A DNA stretch of 64,000 nucleotides from Azospirillum baldaniorum (GCF_003119195.2 NZ_CP022254.1:355501-419500); one strand, 5' to 3'. Positions 27,768 through 36,328 are shown, counted from the stretch's first letter. The notes: generated by a model not told the origin, from the letters alone. Translations and numbers: made by a program.

Positions 27768-29321
27768 TTACGCCACCGCCAGGGTCACCGTCATGCGGAA
27801 GCCGCCGGTGGAGCGGTTCTCGGCGCGGACCTTGCCGCCGAACGCCTCGATGTTCCGCCGCACGATCCACAGGCCGATGCCGAAATGGGTCGCCTCGGCC
27901 TGGTTCTGGGCCGCCGCGTCCTCCGGCATGCCCCGTCCCGGCTCGCGCTGGGAGAAGTAGCGCTCGAAGATGCGCGGCAGGTTCGCCGGATCGACGCCCG
28001 GCCCCTCATCCTCGACCACCAGCTCCGCCCAGGCGCCGTTGCGCGACAGGCGCACGCTGACGGTGCCGTCCGGCGGGGAGAAGCTGACGGCGTTCTCCAC
28101 CAGATTCTCAATGACGGTCTCCAGGATGTCGTCGCTGGCCCGCACCACCACCCCGGATTCGATGCGCGAGCGCATGTGGAGCTGCCGTTCGGCGAGCAGG
28201 CTGGTGTAACCGCCGGCCATGCGCTCGACCAGATCGGACAGGTCCACCCGGCGGCGCGGCGGAACCAGCAGGTCGGCGGCGGCCTCGTCCATGCGCCGCC
28301 CGAAGGAGACCAGACCGTCGAGCTTGTCGACCGACTTCTCGATCATGGTCAGGGCGCGCTGGCTGCGGTTGTCCTCGGTGGACAGCGAGCGGCGCAGCGG
28401 CTCCACCGACTGGCGAATGACCGCGATGGGCGTCTTGTAGGCGTGGGCGTTGTCCTCCGCCGCGCGGCGCAGCGACCGCGCGCTTTCGCGCAGGGTATCG
28501 ACCAGCCGGTCGAAGTCCTCGGCCACCCCGGACAGCTCCGGCACGGTGTTGCGGTTGGTGAAGGACCCCTGCCCGCTCTCGCCGATGCCGCCCGACACGA
28601 TGTCGCGGGCCAGATCGCCGAACCGGTGCAGGTTGCGCCACACCCCCAGCAGAACGGCCATCACCAGCGCCGCCATGACAATGTAGATCATCGCCGCGGC
28701 CTGGACGACCGGCGTGCTCCAGTAGGGACGTCCCAGGGAGGATTCTAGATAGCCGCCGGCGGTGTGGCTGGTCACCAATGCCCAGCAGCCGAAGGCCGTG
28801 TTGATCGGCGTGACCGAGGTCAGGATCTCATAACCGCCGGAGGAGCGCGGCAGACGCAACGCCAACGGTTCATTGCCGGCGCAGGAGGCGCCCAACCGGT
28901 CCAGCACCCCCTGCTCGAGGAGCTGGTGCCGCTCGGCGTCCAGATCGTCGGTGGGCACCGACGGGGCGGCGGCGACGTAATAGAAGCCGTCGCTGCCCAT
29001 CAGGTTGTTGCCGGCCAGGGCGCGCGGCCGGACCAGCAGCTTCAGCCGCGTGTTCCCATCCGCGAAGCGGCGCAGAATGGGACCGAGCTGCGGCAGGGCC
29101 GCACGGTTGGCACGGGACAGGTCCGGCTCCAGCGCGCGGGCGATCAGCTCGCCCTGCCGCTGCGCGCTTTGCAGCAACAGGGTCTGCGTCGTGGTGTCGG
29201 CGCGCTGGAACTGATCGTAGATCAGCACCGGGACCGCCAGGAAGACGATGGTCAGCAGCGCCAGCCGGCTGGCCAGCGAGTGCCACAGCCACCGCAACCG
29301 GCCGCCGGGGAAACCCGCCAT
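27768..29321 (-). CDS. Two-component sensor histidine kinase with extracytoplasmic sensor domain
   Basis: A 517-residue membrane kinase. TM1 is at about residues 19-38 (LALLTIVFLAVPVLIYDQF), a periplasmic domain spans about 40-210, TM2 is at about 215-235 (AAAMIYIVMAALVMAVLLG), then a HAMP-like linker and a histidine-kinase core. The phospho-acceptor region reads AEDNAHAYKTPIAVIRQS (H293), HAYKTP instead of the usual HELRTP. N-box ENLVENAVSFS and G-boxes DEGPGVD and FGIGLWIVRRNIE are present. I chose ATG 29321, with GGGAGG eight bases upstream; ATG 29399 would overlap the regulator gene. It is encoded behind a lipoprotein and an OmpR-type regulator, an apparent three-gene signalling operon. 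Confidence 0.92.
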   Translation of the reverse strand: MAGFPGGRLRWLWHSLASRLALLTIVFLAVPVLIYDQFQRADTTTQTLLLQSAQRQGELIARALEPDLSRANRAALPQLGPILRRFADGNTRLKLLVRPRALAGNNLMGSDGFYYVAAAPSVPTDDLDAERHQLLEQGVLDRLGASCAGNEPLALRLPRSSGGYEILTSVTPINTAFGCWALVTSHTAGGYLESSLGRPYWSTPVVQAAAMIYIVMAALVMAVLLGVWRNLHRFGDLARDIVSGGIGESGQGSFTNRNTVPELSGVAEDFDRLVDTLRESARSLRRAAEDNAHAYKTPIAVIRQSVEPLRRSLSTEDNRSQRALTMIEKSVDKLDGLVSFGRRMDEAAADLLVPPRRRVDLSDLVERMAGGYTSLLAERQLHMRSRIESGVVVRASDDILETVIENLVENAVSFSPPDGTVSVRLSRNGAWAELVVEDEGPGVDPANLPRIFERYFSQREPGRGMPEDAAAQNQAEATHFGIGLWIVRRNIEAFGGKVRAENRSTGGFRMTVTLAVA

Positions 29322-29379
29322 GGAGAAGCCTCCCTTGGTGAGTTCCGCCCCGTCCCGCACCTCGTCAGGCCCGCGGGCC

Positions 29380-30180
29380 TCAATCGGCAGCAGCGCCATC
29401 GGCCATCACATCCGCGTCGTCGTCGCGCGTGCGGCCCGTGCCACCGGTGCCGTTGCCCCAGCGGTAGCCGAAGCCCGGATAGTTCTCGATGCAATCGAAC
29501 TCGGCGTCCACCACGCGGAACTTCTGGCGGATGCGCTTGATGAAGGCGCGGACGTTGGCGCGGTAGCCCGACGGGCCGTAGCCGGCCAGGAAGCCCTTGC
29601 CATGAACGAGGTCGTAGATCTCGCGGTAGGACACGTCCTCTTCCGGACGGGTCGCCATCAGCTTGACGATGTTGAACTCGGTCAGCGTCAGGTCGATGCG
29701 CTTGCCGTTCCACAGGGCGCGGCTGTTGTCCAGGCGCAGGTCGAGGTTGCCCAGCGCGTAGACGGACTCCTTCGGCCCCTCGGCCTCCTCGGGCGTGCCC
29801 TTGGAGCCGTCCACGATGAGGCGCATGCGCTTCAGGAGGATGGACAGGCTGCGCGACTTCTCCACGAAGTCAAGCGCGCCGCCGGCCAGGGCGGCCTCTT
29901 CGTAAATCTGGTCCGACAGCACGGTGAGGAAGATCACCGGCAGATCGATGCCGCGGGAGCGCATCTGGCGGAGGACGTCGATGCCGTCCATCTTCGGCAT
30001 GCGCCAGTCCAGCAGGACGATGTCCACCGAACCGCCCTCGGCGAAGAAGTCAAGCGCGGGTTCGCCACGGTCGAAGGTGATGACCTCATACCCCTCGTCG
30101 GCGAGGTTGAGGCTGAGGGATTCGCGGAACAGGTCGTCGTCATCGACCAGCGCCACGCGGGCGACGGCGGCCTCAGTCAT
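29380..30180 (-). CDS. OmpR-family two-component response regulator
   Basis: A 266-residue regulator. Receiver residues about 8-125 carry ALVDDDDLF, phospho-acceptor aspartate in DIVLLDWRMPKMDGIDVL, threonine in PVIFLTVLSD and lysine in DFVEKSRSL. The winged-helix DNA-binding domain (about 145-245) includes IDLTLTEFNIVKLMA and YRANVRAFIKRIRQKFR. It has an acidic C-terminal tail. Start ATG 30180 is used (GGGA upstream). ATG 30189 is equally defensible, and ATG 30243 less so. It overlaps the end of the upstream lipoprotein gene. Its cognate kinase follows 58 bp downstream. Confidence 0.93.
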   Translation of the reverse strand: MTEAAVARVALVDDDDLFRESLSLNLADEGYEVITFDRGEPALDFFAEGGSVDIVLLDWRMPKMDGIDVLRQMRSRGIDLPVIFLTVLSDQIYEEAALAGGALDFVEKSRSLSILLKRMRLIVDGSKGTPEEAEGPKESVYALGNLDLRLDNSRALWNGKRIDLTLTEFNIVKLMATRPEEDVSYREIYDLVHGKGFLAGYGPSGYRANVRAFIKRIRQKFRVVDAEFDCIENYPGFGYRWGNGTGGTGRTRDDDADVMADGAAAD

Positions 30181-30790
30181 TGCGGACATCCCAGCCTTGG
30201 GCAAGGAGTTGAGCGAAGCATCGTTTATCGACATCTGGGACATTTTCGCTGCTCTTCATATCGTAGGAAAGGGCACGGAAGTCCTGGGAGGACGTCATGT
30301 CCATGAAGAAGAAGACTTTGAGCGAACAGTCGCCCTTAGCGTAATGCCACACCTTTGCAGGTGGCGCCTCTTCCGTTGCGGCAGGGGTGCCCAGGAGACG
30401 CCGGGTCTGGACTTGGTCCAGGCCGACGAGCGTTTCGGGGGACAGGGTGGCGGGCGGGCTGGCGCCGCCGAACGGTACGGGGGGCAGCCCCGCCACCTCT
30501 GTCCCAGCCATGGCGATGACCTCGGCGGCGGGGCCGGTCCCCGGACCGTTCACCGCCGGCGTGGCCGCCTGATCCTTTCCCGCGGTCTTGACGCGCGGAG
30601 GAGCAGGTTTCGTCTTCGGCACCGGAACGGCCATGGCGGTCGGTCCGGCGGTCTGCGTTTCAGGAGGAACCGTGGTGCCGGGGCACCCGGCCAGCAGAAG
30701 AACCGCCAGCACAAGGCCCGCCTTCCGCCGCCGGCACCCCACTCCGACATTGGTTCCAGCCACTTCGCATACGGTACCCGTCATCGTCAT
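30173..30790 (-). CDS. Lipoprotein of unknown function in a two-component operon
   Basis: A 205-residue predicted lipoprotein. The lipobox LLLAGC is at about residues 29-34, after a basic stretch CRRRKAG. A long Pro/Ala/Thr-rich linker leads to a folded C-terminal region (LSPETLVGLDQVQTRRLLGTP to KVWHYAKGDCSLKVFFFMDM) resembling the small SmpA/BamE-like domains. ATG 30790 has AAAGG upstream. It overlaps the response-regulator gene, so it is probably an accessory sensor or envelope target of that system. The precise role is not known. Confidence 0.83.
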   Translation of the reverse strand: MTMTGTVCEVAGTNVGVGCRRRKAGLVLAVLLLAGCPGTTVPPETQTAGPTAMAVPVPKTKPAPPRVKTAGKDQAATPAVNGPGTGPAAEVIAMAGTEVAGLPPVPFGGASPPATLSPETLVGLDQVQTRRLLGTPAATEEAPPAKVWHYAKGDCSLKVFFFMDMTSSQDFRALSYDMKSSENVPDVDKRCFAQLLAQGWDVRND

Positions 30791-31164
30791 CGTCGGGCCT
30801 TTCAAGCATCGTGGTTGAATTCGCGGGCGGTGTTGCTGGCCCCTTGCCTGCACTTGCCGCCTCCGTGAGATCAAGGTCAATCCAGTCTGGTTAATGTGGC
30901 GTTAAACCCCTGTTTGATACCCCCTTTTTGCGCACATTTGCGGCCAATTTTTGTTCCTACTCCTATCGATAGGTCGGATTTCGAACTAATTTGCCTATTT
31001 GGAGGTTAGATGGGAGGGGGCCGATCGCCTCAAATACCCACACTTCCCTTTGGCTTATCCTCTGACGGGAAAAGCGCGGGGAGCTCTTTCGCACGGCGCG
31101 TGGCACCATGCGCCCATGGGCGCGAAAACCGGCGGCTGGGAAGGGAAAAGGAAAGGGCGAAAAA

Positions 31165-31216
31165 GAGCCCCAAAAACAATCGGCGGCGGAGCCACCCGGG
31201 TATGGCTCCACCGCCG
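31165..31216 (-). terminator. Rho-independent terminator (minus strand)
   Basis: Minus-strand reading: CGGCGGTGGAGCCA and TGGCTCCGCCGCCG pair around ACCCGGG (31181-31216), one mismatch, followed by ATTGTTTTTGGGG. The nearest upstream minus-strand gene ends about 300 bp away at 31512, so the element may end that transcript or an intervening small RNA. Confidence 0.7.
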
Positions 31217-31489
31217 GTCAGCCGGACGGGCAACAGTATCGGTAAGATGAGAGCGCCGCACAGGCGTCTCACAGGATGTTGCCGCTTGAACTCCAGCCTT
31301 CTATCCGACCGTCGTTACCGCCGGTCGGCACTGTGCGTACAATGCTTTTCGAGCATCAACCTTCACGCCGACCATCCTGCGCCCGCCGGAGACCGTCGTC
31401 AAGACCGCTTGGACTGCGAAATGGGCTGGGTTACCCAGATGGCGATACTGCCGAAGGGGATCACCCAACGCGTACGAAGGGGGTGCCCT

Positions 31490-31511
31490 GAGCTTCGGCG
31501 CACCGAAGCTC
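31490..31511 (-). terminator. Hairpin abutting the stop of the 31512 gene
   Basis: GAGCTTCGG and CCGAAGCTC pair perfectly around CGCA, directly adjoining the stop codon of the upstream minus-strand gene. It has no T-run, so it may be a 3' end stabiliser or weak terminator. Confidence 0.45.
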
Positions 31512-32942
31512 TCACGCGAGCAGATTGACCGAACCAGACAGGGAAGGCACCCCGAGATCCGTCCCGCCGAGCGCCGCCAGGCTCTCCGCCGTGGGCATGA
31601 TTGCTGCCTCCCCGGCGGTGCCGTCCGGCTCGCTGGAATCGCCGCCCGTGGCGTCCGTGCCGTCCGGGGTGGTCATGGCCTCCACGAAATCCTTCAGCAT
31701 CGTGCCGGACCCGAAGGCGGCCTGACGCAGTTCGTTGACGTTGTCCTGCGCCTCTTCGACAATTTTGTCGTAATCCTTGAAGGATTCCCGCCGCGCCTTG
31801 CGCCGCTCTTCAGCCTGATCCAGCTCGTTGGCGGCCTTTGCTTCGGCGATGATCGACTTCGCCTCGGCGAGGACCGCCTCCACCCGGCGCCCGAACTCGT
31901 CGGCCTCGCGGTAGCGTGACATCTTCAGATCGTTGTCGGCCATCATCCGCTGGATGTAGTTGCGGATCCGGTCGCCCGGCGGGGCATTGGGTGTGGCGTT
32001 GAGGCTGGGCGCCACGTCCTTCATCAGCTGCTCAAGGTCGGTTTCCTGCCCGTCCTTGGCTTCCTCGTCGGTTTTCCCTTCGGCCCTGTCCTTTTCTTCT
32101 TCCGTCTTCTCGGCCGCCGTTCCAGTGGCGGACTTGCCGTCCGACAGGGGCTTGCCATCCGGAGCGACGCCCTGGGCCGTGGCCTGCCCGGCCAGACCGG
32201 CGGCTTCCGTCGCGACGGCCTCGGCGGCACGCGCCTCTCCATCCTCCGCCGCCTCTTCGCCGGCCGCCATATCCTCAGCCGCGCTTGTGCCGCCGGCGGC
32301 CACAGCGTCTGTCGGCAGCGGCGGGGCTGGCGGGTCCGCCGGCGTCTCCTGCGGCGCCCCTTCGGCCATGGCGCCCTCAGCCGTCGCGCCGTCGCCGCGG
32401 ATCGTCACCCTCACATCGACGGCAATTTCCGTCTGAACCATGGTGATGGAGGTGCGGGTGGTCGTCCGCTCGATGGTGATGCCACCGATGGACGGCGCCC
32501 CCGCCCCGCCGGGAAGCCCCATCTCCGCCGCGGCGGCCACGCCGGCGCCATATTCCTTCGCCGCCCGTCCGGCCTGCTTGGCGAGGATCGCGGCTTCCCG
32601 CGCCAGCTGCACCAGCTTTTCCCGGTCGCCCTGGTTGTGGCGCATCATCATCTTGAGTTCGTCGATCTTGCGCTCGACCTCCTCCAGCCTTTGCGCGGCG
32701 ACGGCCTTCGGTCCACCGACACGCTTGGCCTCCTCCAGAGCGTTGACGACGGCGGTGAAATTCTTCTGCTGCTCCGGGGTCATGGTGAAGGGCAGCTTCG
32801 CTTGGTCGGCCTTCTCGGCCAGGACCTGCTTGGCGTCCTTGCCCTCCATGGCCTCCAATGCCCGCTCCCAGTCCTTCTTGGCCTTCTGGAGCTGGAAAAG
32901 GCTGTTCTGGCCGTTGGTCAGAGCGGAAAAAATGCCGTTCAC
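31512..32942 (-). CDS. Large coiled-coil hypothetical protein
   Basis: 476 residues, not recognised. It is strongly helical and charged. Residues 1-150 look like coiled coil (KKDWERALEAMEGKDAKQVLAEKADQA, LEEVERKIDELKMMM). A short beta-like patch ITIERTTTRTSITMVQTEIAVDVRVTI sits near 155-185, then a low-complexity Ala/Glu/Gly/Pro region (185-300) and another coiled coil (residues ~330-420). The C-terminus LSGSVNLLA resembles secreted-protein tails. No signal peptide or membrane segment is visible. Good codon bias supports a real gene. Role unknown. Confidence 0.8.
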   Translation of the reverse strand: MNGIFSALTNGQNSLFQLQKAKKDWERALEAMEGKDAKQVLAEKADQAKLPFTMTPEQQKNFTAVVNALEEAKRVGGPKAVAAQRLEEVERKIDELKMMMRHNQGDREKLVQLAREAAILAKQAGRAAKEYGAGVAAAAEMGLPGGAGAPSIGGITIERTTTRTSITMVQTEIAVDVRVTIRGDGATAEGAMAEGAPQETPADPPAPPLPTDAVAAGGTSAAEDMAAGEEAAEDGEARAAEAVATEAAGLAGQATAQGVAPDGKPLSDGKSATGTAAEKTEEEKDRAEGKTDEEAKDGQETDLEQLMKDVAPSLNATPNAPPGDRIRNYIQRMMADNDLKMSRYREADEFGRRVEAVLAEAKSIIAEAKAANELDQAEERRKARRESFKDYDKIVEEAQDNVNELRQAAFGSGTMLKDFVEAMTTPDGTDATGGDSSEPDGTAGEAAIMPTAESLAALGGTDLGVPSLSGSVNLLA

Positions 32943-33085
32943 GGCCGCCTCCTCCGGTTCATTGGAACCTTCGCGAATTCGCGGAGAAGTTTAGCACACT
33001 TTCGCAATCCGTCCAATTCCGACAGCAGTGACGGAATCGGCGCCGGCAACCCGGCGTTGCTGCGCAGGAACGCAATACACACCCC

Positions 33086-33111
33086 GGAACTCCGATGCCC
33101 ATGAGGGTGTT
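33086..33111 (+). promoter_or_regulatory. Near-consensus EcfG-type promoter upstream of the envelope-stress genes
   Basis: GGAAC at 33086-33090, 17 bp, then TGTT at 33108-33111, one base off the EcfG consensus, about 90 bp upstream of the first gene of the cluster. Homologous gene sets are often under general-stress control in alphaproteobacteria, which makes this more than a chance match. Confidence 0.4.
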
Positions 33112-33203
33112 TGATTCCCGACATCGGACGCCGCAGAGCGCGGCGAATTGCCGCAGGCTGCGGGCCGGAACACATCCGCAGCCGACCCCGAGGAGGAAAA
33201 CAC

Positions 33204-34157
33204 ATGGCAGACCGCGATACGTTGGGCACCGGCGAACCGAACCGCAAGACGCCGGACCCGATGGCGAACAGTGGATTGGGCAACGATCGTTCGCAGAACC
33301 GGGGTTCCTCGGACGACTTGAACCGTATGGCCGGCGAAGCAGCCGATGCCGGCCGTGACACTCTCGGCGCCGCCCAGGGCCGCATCCGTTCGCTTCTGGA
33401 AACGCAGACGGACCGCGCCGCCGACCAGCTGGGCAGCGTCGCCAACGCGCTGCACAAGGCTGCGGAACAGCTGAACGAGGAAAACAACGGAACCGCCGCC
33501 CATTACGCCGGACAGGCCGCCGACCGGGTGGAGCGGGTTGCCGACATGCTGCGCAACTCAACCGTGGACGACATGGTCGGCCAGGTGGAGCGTTTCGCGC
33601 GGCGTCAGCCGGAGGTCTTCGTCGGCGCCGCCTTTGCCGTCGGCTTCCTGTTCGCCCGCTTCGTCAAAAGCTCCGGCGAACGGCGGTTTCGCGGCGCATC
33701 GTCGTCGCACCTGACCGGTGGCTACGCCCGGCACGACCGCGGCTACAGCGGTCGTGACCAGGACCATCACGACTACCGTGACTTCGGCCTGCGCGGCGCC
33801 GACCGCGCCGGACAGGAGGCTCTGCGCACGGACCATGATCTCGCCGGCCGTCGCCGGACCGGAACCGGCGGCATCGGCGGCGCGACCTCCACGGAAGGCC
33901 CCGGCGCGGCGCGGCCGAGGTCCGGCCTGTCGTCCGGCATGACGTCGGCGACGGCCATAACGTCGGCCGGCGGCGGAATCGGCCGCAACCAGGAGAGCCC
34001 GCGTCCGCTGAACACCGCCACCGCGGCGACCACCGCCGCCCGCACCCGCGACGCCGCTGAGATGGTCGCCGGAACCACGCCCGGTTCCACACAGGGCAGC
34101 ACCACCGAGTCCAAGCCGGTGCCCGGCAACAACCCGATCCAGGGGATCAAACCATGA
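33204..34157 (+). CDS. YqjD/ElaB-like membrane-anchored helical protein with disordered C-terminus
   Basis: A 317-residue protein. The N-terminal ~55 residues are polar, an amphipathic helical repeat region spans ~55-130 (RIRSLLETQTDRAADQLGSVANALHKAAEQL), and one hydrophobic segment FVGAAFAVGFLFARFV lies near 135-150. This is followed by a long Gly/Arg/Thr-rich disordered tail. The layout (helical array then glycine-zipper helix) resembles YqjD/ElaB stationary-phase membrane proteins. ATG 33204 has GAGGAGG. It overlaps the DUF1469 gene by ATGA. Probably a stress-induced envelope protein. Confidence 0.82.
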   Translation: MADRDTLGTGEPNRKTPDPMANSGLGNDRSQNRGSSDDLNRMAGEAADAGRDTLGAAQGRIRSLLETQTDRAADQLGSVANALHKAAEQLNEENNGTAAHYAGQAADRVERVADMLRNSTVDDMVGQVERFARRQPEVFVGAAFAVGFLFARFVKSSGERRFRGASSSHLTGGYARHDRGYSGRDQDHHDYRDFGLRGADRAGQEALRTDHDLAGRRRTGTGGIGGATSTEGPGAARPRSGLSSGMTSATAITSAGGGIGRNQESPRPLNTATAATTAARTRDAAEMVAGTTPGSTQGSTTESKPVPGNNPIQGIKP

Positions 34158-34570
34158 GCGCTGCGGAGGACCGTTCCTACGATCCGCGGCAAGACCGTCC
34201 CATCGCCGGCCTGTTCGCCGATCTGGCGCGGGAGACCACCAACCTCGCCCGCACCGAGATCGAACTGGCCAAGGCCGAACTGACCGAGAAGGCCGGACAG
34301 GCGGCGGGCGGAGCGGCTTATGTCGTCACCGGCGGCCTGATCGCCTTCGCCGGCGTCCTGGTTCTGCTGGCCGCGGCGGTGCTGGCCCTGTCGAAGGTGG
34401 TCGAGCCCTGGCTGGCCGCCGTCATCGTCGGGGTCGTCGTGCTCGTCATCGGCGGCGTGCTGGCGATGATCGGCAAAAAGCGGCTCAGTCCGGAGAATCT
34501 CCAGCCGCAGCGCACCATCGAAACGCTGCGTGACGACAAGCGCTGGGCCCGCTCCCAGCTTGCCCGATGA
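34154..34570 (+). CDS. DUF1469 / YqjE-type phage-holin-superfamily membrane protein
   Basis: A 138-residue protein with an amphipathic N-terminus (LFADLARETTNLARTEIELAKAELTEKA) and two adjacent hydrophobic helices (VTGGLIAFAGVLVLLAAAVLAL and WLAAVIVGVVVLVIGGVLAMI), the DUF1469 layout. The name holin is historical and no phage genes are nearby. It overlaps both neighbours by ATGA, giving a tightly coupled three-gene unit. Confidence 0.88.
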   Translation: MSAAEDRSYDPRQDRPIAGLFADLARETTNLARTEIELAKAELTEKAGQAAGGAAYVVTGGLIAFAGVLVLLAAAVLALSKVVEPWLAAVIVGVVVLVIGGVLAMIGKKRLSPENLQPQRTIETLRDDKRWARSQLAR

Positions 34571-35571
34571 GCGGCCCAATGAGCGAAGGGTCAAGGAACG
34601 GCGGTGAGAAGGGGCGCGAAACGCCCCGCGATTACGACGCGATGCAACGGGAGATCCGCGAACGCCAGGCCCGGATCGGCGACACGATCCAGGTCCTGAA
34701 GCGAAAGACCGCGCGGCTCGCTCCCCGTCACCTGATGGAGCAGACCATGAACCGGATGCACACCACCACCGGCGGCTACGGCGAACGCGCCCAGGACCGC
34801 TATTACGAGCCGATCCGCAACCAGTCCCACCAGCGGTCCCACTCGGTCGGCGAGACCATGCGCAGCAACCCGATCCCGCTCGCCATGATCGGCATCGGTC
34901 TGGGCTGGCTGGCCCTCACCGCCTCGGGCTACGACCGGCGCATCGCGCGCAGCGGCGCGATGCACAACGTCCGCGACCGCGCCGGCAGCGCCGCGCAATA
35001 CGCCCGCGACACCTTCTACAACGCCGGCGGCACCGTGCGCGAGGCGGCCAGCCACGCCTACGAGCGCGCCAGCGATGCCGCAAGCCACGTCTACGAGCGC
35101 GCGAGCGACGCCGTGGACGAGGCCGGCGACCGCGTGCGCGGGCTGACCGATCAAGCCCGTGACCGGGCGCAAGACATGCGCCGGGACATGAGCAGCCGCG
35201 TGGACAGCCACATCGGCAACCATGGGGGCAACCATGGCGGCGCCAGCCATTTCCGGGCGTCGGACCGGCTGCACAGCGCGACCGGACGTTTCTGGGAGAT
35301 GGTGGACGACCACCCGGTGGTGGCCGGCATGATGGGCGTCGCGCTCGGCGCCGCGCTCGGCGCCAGCATCCCGTCGTCGCGCTATGAGGACCGCTGGGTC
35401 GGCGACTACGCCGACGAGGCGACGAACCGCGCCAAGGAAATGGCCCTCGACGCCATGGACCGCGGCACCCGCGCCGCCCGCGCGGCGGTTGAAGCCGCCA
35501 AGGAAGAGGTCGGCGACGCGGTGAGCGCCGCCAGCGACGCGGCCCGGGAAGAGGCGCGCAAGCCGGGCTGA
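34567..35571 (+). CDS. DUF3618-type protein, membrane-associated, Tyr/Glu/Arg repeat-rich
   Basis: A 334-residue protein. Residues 23-50 match the DUF3618 pattern (AMQREIRERQARIGDTIQVLKRK). A hydrophobic helix follows (NPIPLAMIGIGLGWLALT, residues ~99-116). Then come helical repeats with AYERASDAASHVYERASDAVDEAGD resembling LEA-type 11-mer repeats, and a glycine-zipper segment VVAGMMGVALGAALGASIP. It is the third gene of the coupled set and ends before a strong terminator. Repeats of this kind are common in desiccation/osmotic-stress proteins. Confidence 0.85.
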   Translation: MSGPMSEGSRNGGEKGRETPRDYDAMQREIRERQARIGDTIQVLKRKTARLAPRHLMEQTMNRMHTTTGGYGERAQDRYYEPIRNQSHQRSHSVGETMRSNPIPLAMIGIGLGWLALTASGYDRRIARSGAMHNVRDRAGSAAQYARDTFYNAGGTVREAASHAYERASDAASHVYERASDAVDEAGDRVRGLTDQARDRAQDMRRDMSSRVDSHIGNHGGNHGGASHFRASDRLHSATGRFWEMVDDHPVVAGMMGVALGAALGASIPSSRYEDRWVGDYADEATNRAKEMALDAMDRGTRAARAAVEAAKEEVGDAVSAASDAAREEARKPG

Positions 35572-35615
35572 TCCGGCTTCCCCCTCGGCTCCCTTCGGGT
35601 TCCACGCTGACTGCA

Positions 35616-35650
35616 CCGGCCCCGCGGCCTCTACCGCGGGGCCGGTTTTT
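35616..35650 (+). terminator. Rho-independent terminator after the envelope-stress operon
   Basis: CCGGCCCCGCGG and CCGCGGGGCCGG form a perfect 12-bp stem with a CCTCTA loop, followed by TTTTTCG. It lies 44 bp after the DUF3618 stop. Confidence 0.9.
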
Positions 35651-35783
35651 CGTTGTCCGACCGCAGCGCAGGGTTTCCCGTGGGTGGAGACCATCCGCGA
35701 CAGTTCGCCGCAGCGTGCGCCGGGCGCAGGCCTGCCATCCTTATACCCGAGTGTTTTTCCCGGTTATCCCGCTCCGGTTCCGC

Positions 35784-35835
35784 TTGACAAAGGTCCTATG
35801 ATGGCCACTTAATCAGGACCAATTTAGTCCTGTAT
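35784..35835 (+). promoter_or_regulatory. suf operon promoter with overlapping IscR-type operator
   Basis: TTGACA at 35784-35789 serves as -35, and CTTAAT at 35808-35813 (18-bp spacer) as a likely -10. A palindrome ATC-AGGAC-CAATTTA-GTCCT-GTAT (35812-35835) overlaps and follows the -10 element, ending 10 bp before the iscR start. This resembles the arrangement of type 1 IscR sites, with AGGAC/GTCCT half-sites where the E. coli sites have a GACT core. It is the expected place for autorepression by the [2Fe-2S] regulator. Confidence 0.65.
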
Positions 35836-35845
35836 CGGGGTGGTC

Positions 35846-36328
35846 ATGATCCGGCTGAGCAAGCTGACCGACTACGCCATCGTCGTGATGAGCGAAATGG
35901 CGCGCCATGTGGGCACGGTTCACACCGTCTCCCATCTGGCGGAGCGCACGGGCGTGCCCTCCCCCACGGTCGCCAAGCTCATGAAGACGCTGACCCCGGC
36001 GGGCCTCACGACCTCGCACCGCGGCGCCGCCGGTGGTTATGCGCTCAGCCGCGCCGCCGATGCAATCTCTATCGCCGAGATCATCACGGCGCTCGACGGC
36101 CCGATCGCGCTGACCGCCTGTGTCGAGGGCGGCGACAGCCAGTGCGGCGTGCAGCGCCTGTGCCCGATGCGCGGCGGCTGGGAGAAGGTCAACAGTGCCA
36201 TCCGCGGCGCGCTCGAACAGGTGACGCTGGCCGACATGATGGGACCGCCCGCCTGGGCGGAGGGCCCACCCGGTCCGCTCGACAAGATTGGAGCCGGCCC
36301 CAGCCCGGCACGGCGCGCCGCCGTCTGA
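35846..36328 (+). CDS. iscR: Rrf2-family Fe-S regulator of the SUF operon (IscR-like)
   Basis: A 160-residue Rrf2 regulator. The winged helix-turn-helix covers residues 1-75 ([45 protein letters not shown]). Cluster-ligating cysteines are C92, C100 and C106 in [22 protein letters not shown]; the first spacing is C-x7-C, longer than the C-x5-C-x5-C of E. coli IscR. It would sense Fe-S status and repress the downstream suf genes. ATG 35846 is used. A GTG six bases earlier is possible. An IscR-type palindrome overlaps the promoter. Confidence 0.93.
   Translation: MIRLSKLTDYAIVVMSEMARHVGTVHTVSHLAERTGVPSPTVAKLMKTLTPAGLTTSHRGAAGGYALSRAADAISIAEIITALDGPIALTACVEGGDSQCGVQRLCPMRGGWEKVNSAIRGALEQVTLADMMGPPAWAEGPPGPLDKIGAGPSPARRAAV

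Larger units (their letters stand above)
30791..31511. other. 721-bp intergenic region, partly AT-rich
   Basis: No protein gene is convincing. The part at 30880-31000 is AT-rich and probably holds the promoter of the lipoprotein operon. The part at 31217-31489 contains several short hairpins (CCGACCG/CGGTCGG near 31306-31329) and ends, on the minus strand, in a strong terminator at 31165-31216. It may be a long 3' UTR of the 31512 gene or a separate small RNA of about 250-300 nt. Confidence 0.4.

Noticed and set aside
34154-34570. Phage holin, suggesting a prophage
   Set aside because: The DUF1469 holin-superfamily label is by fold only. No integrase, terminase or tail genes are present, and the flanking genes are envelope-stress proteins.
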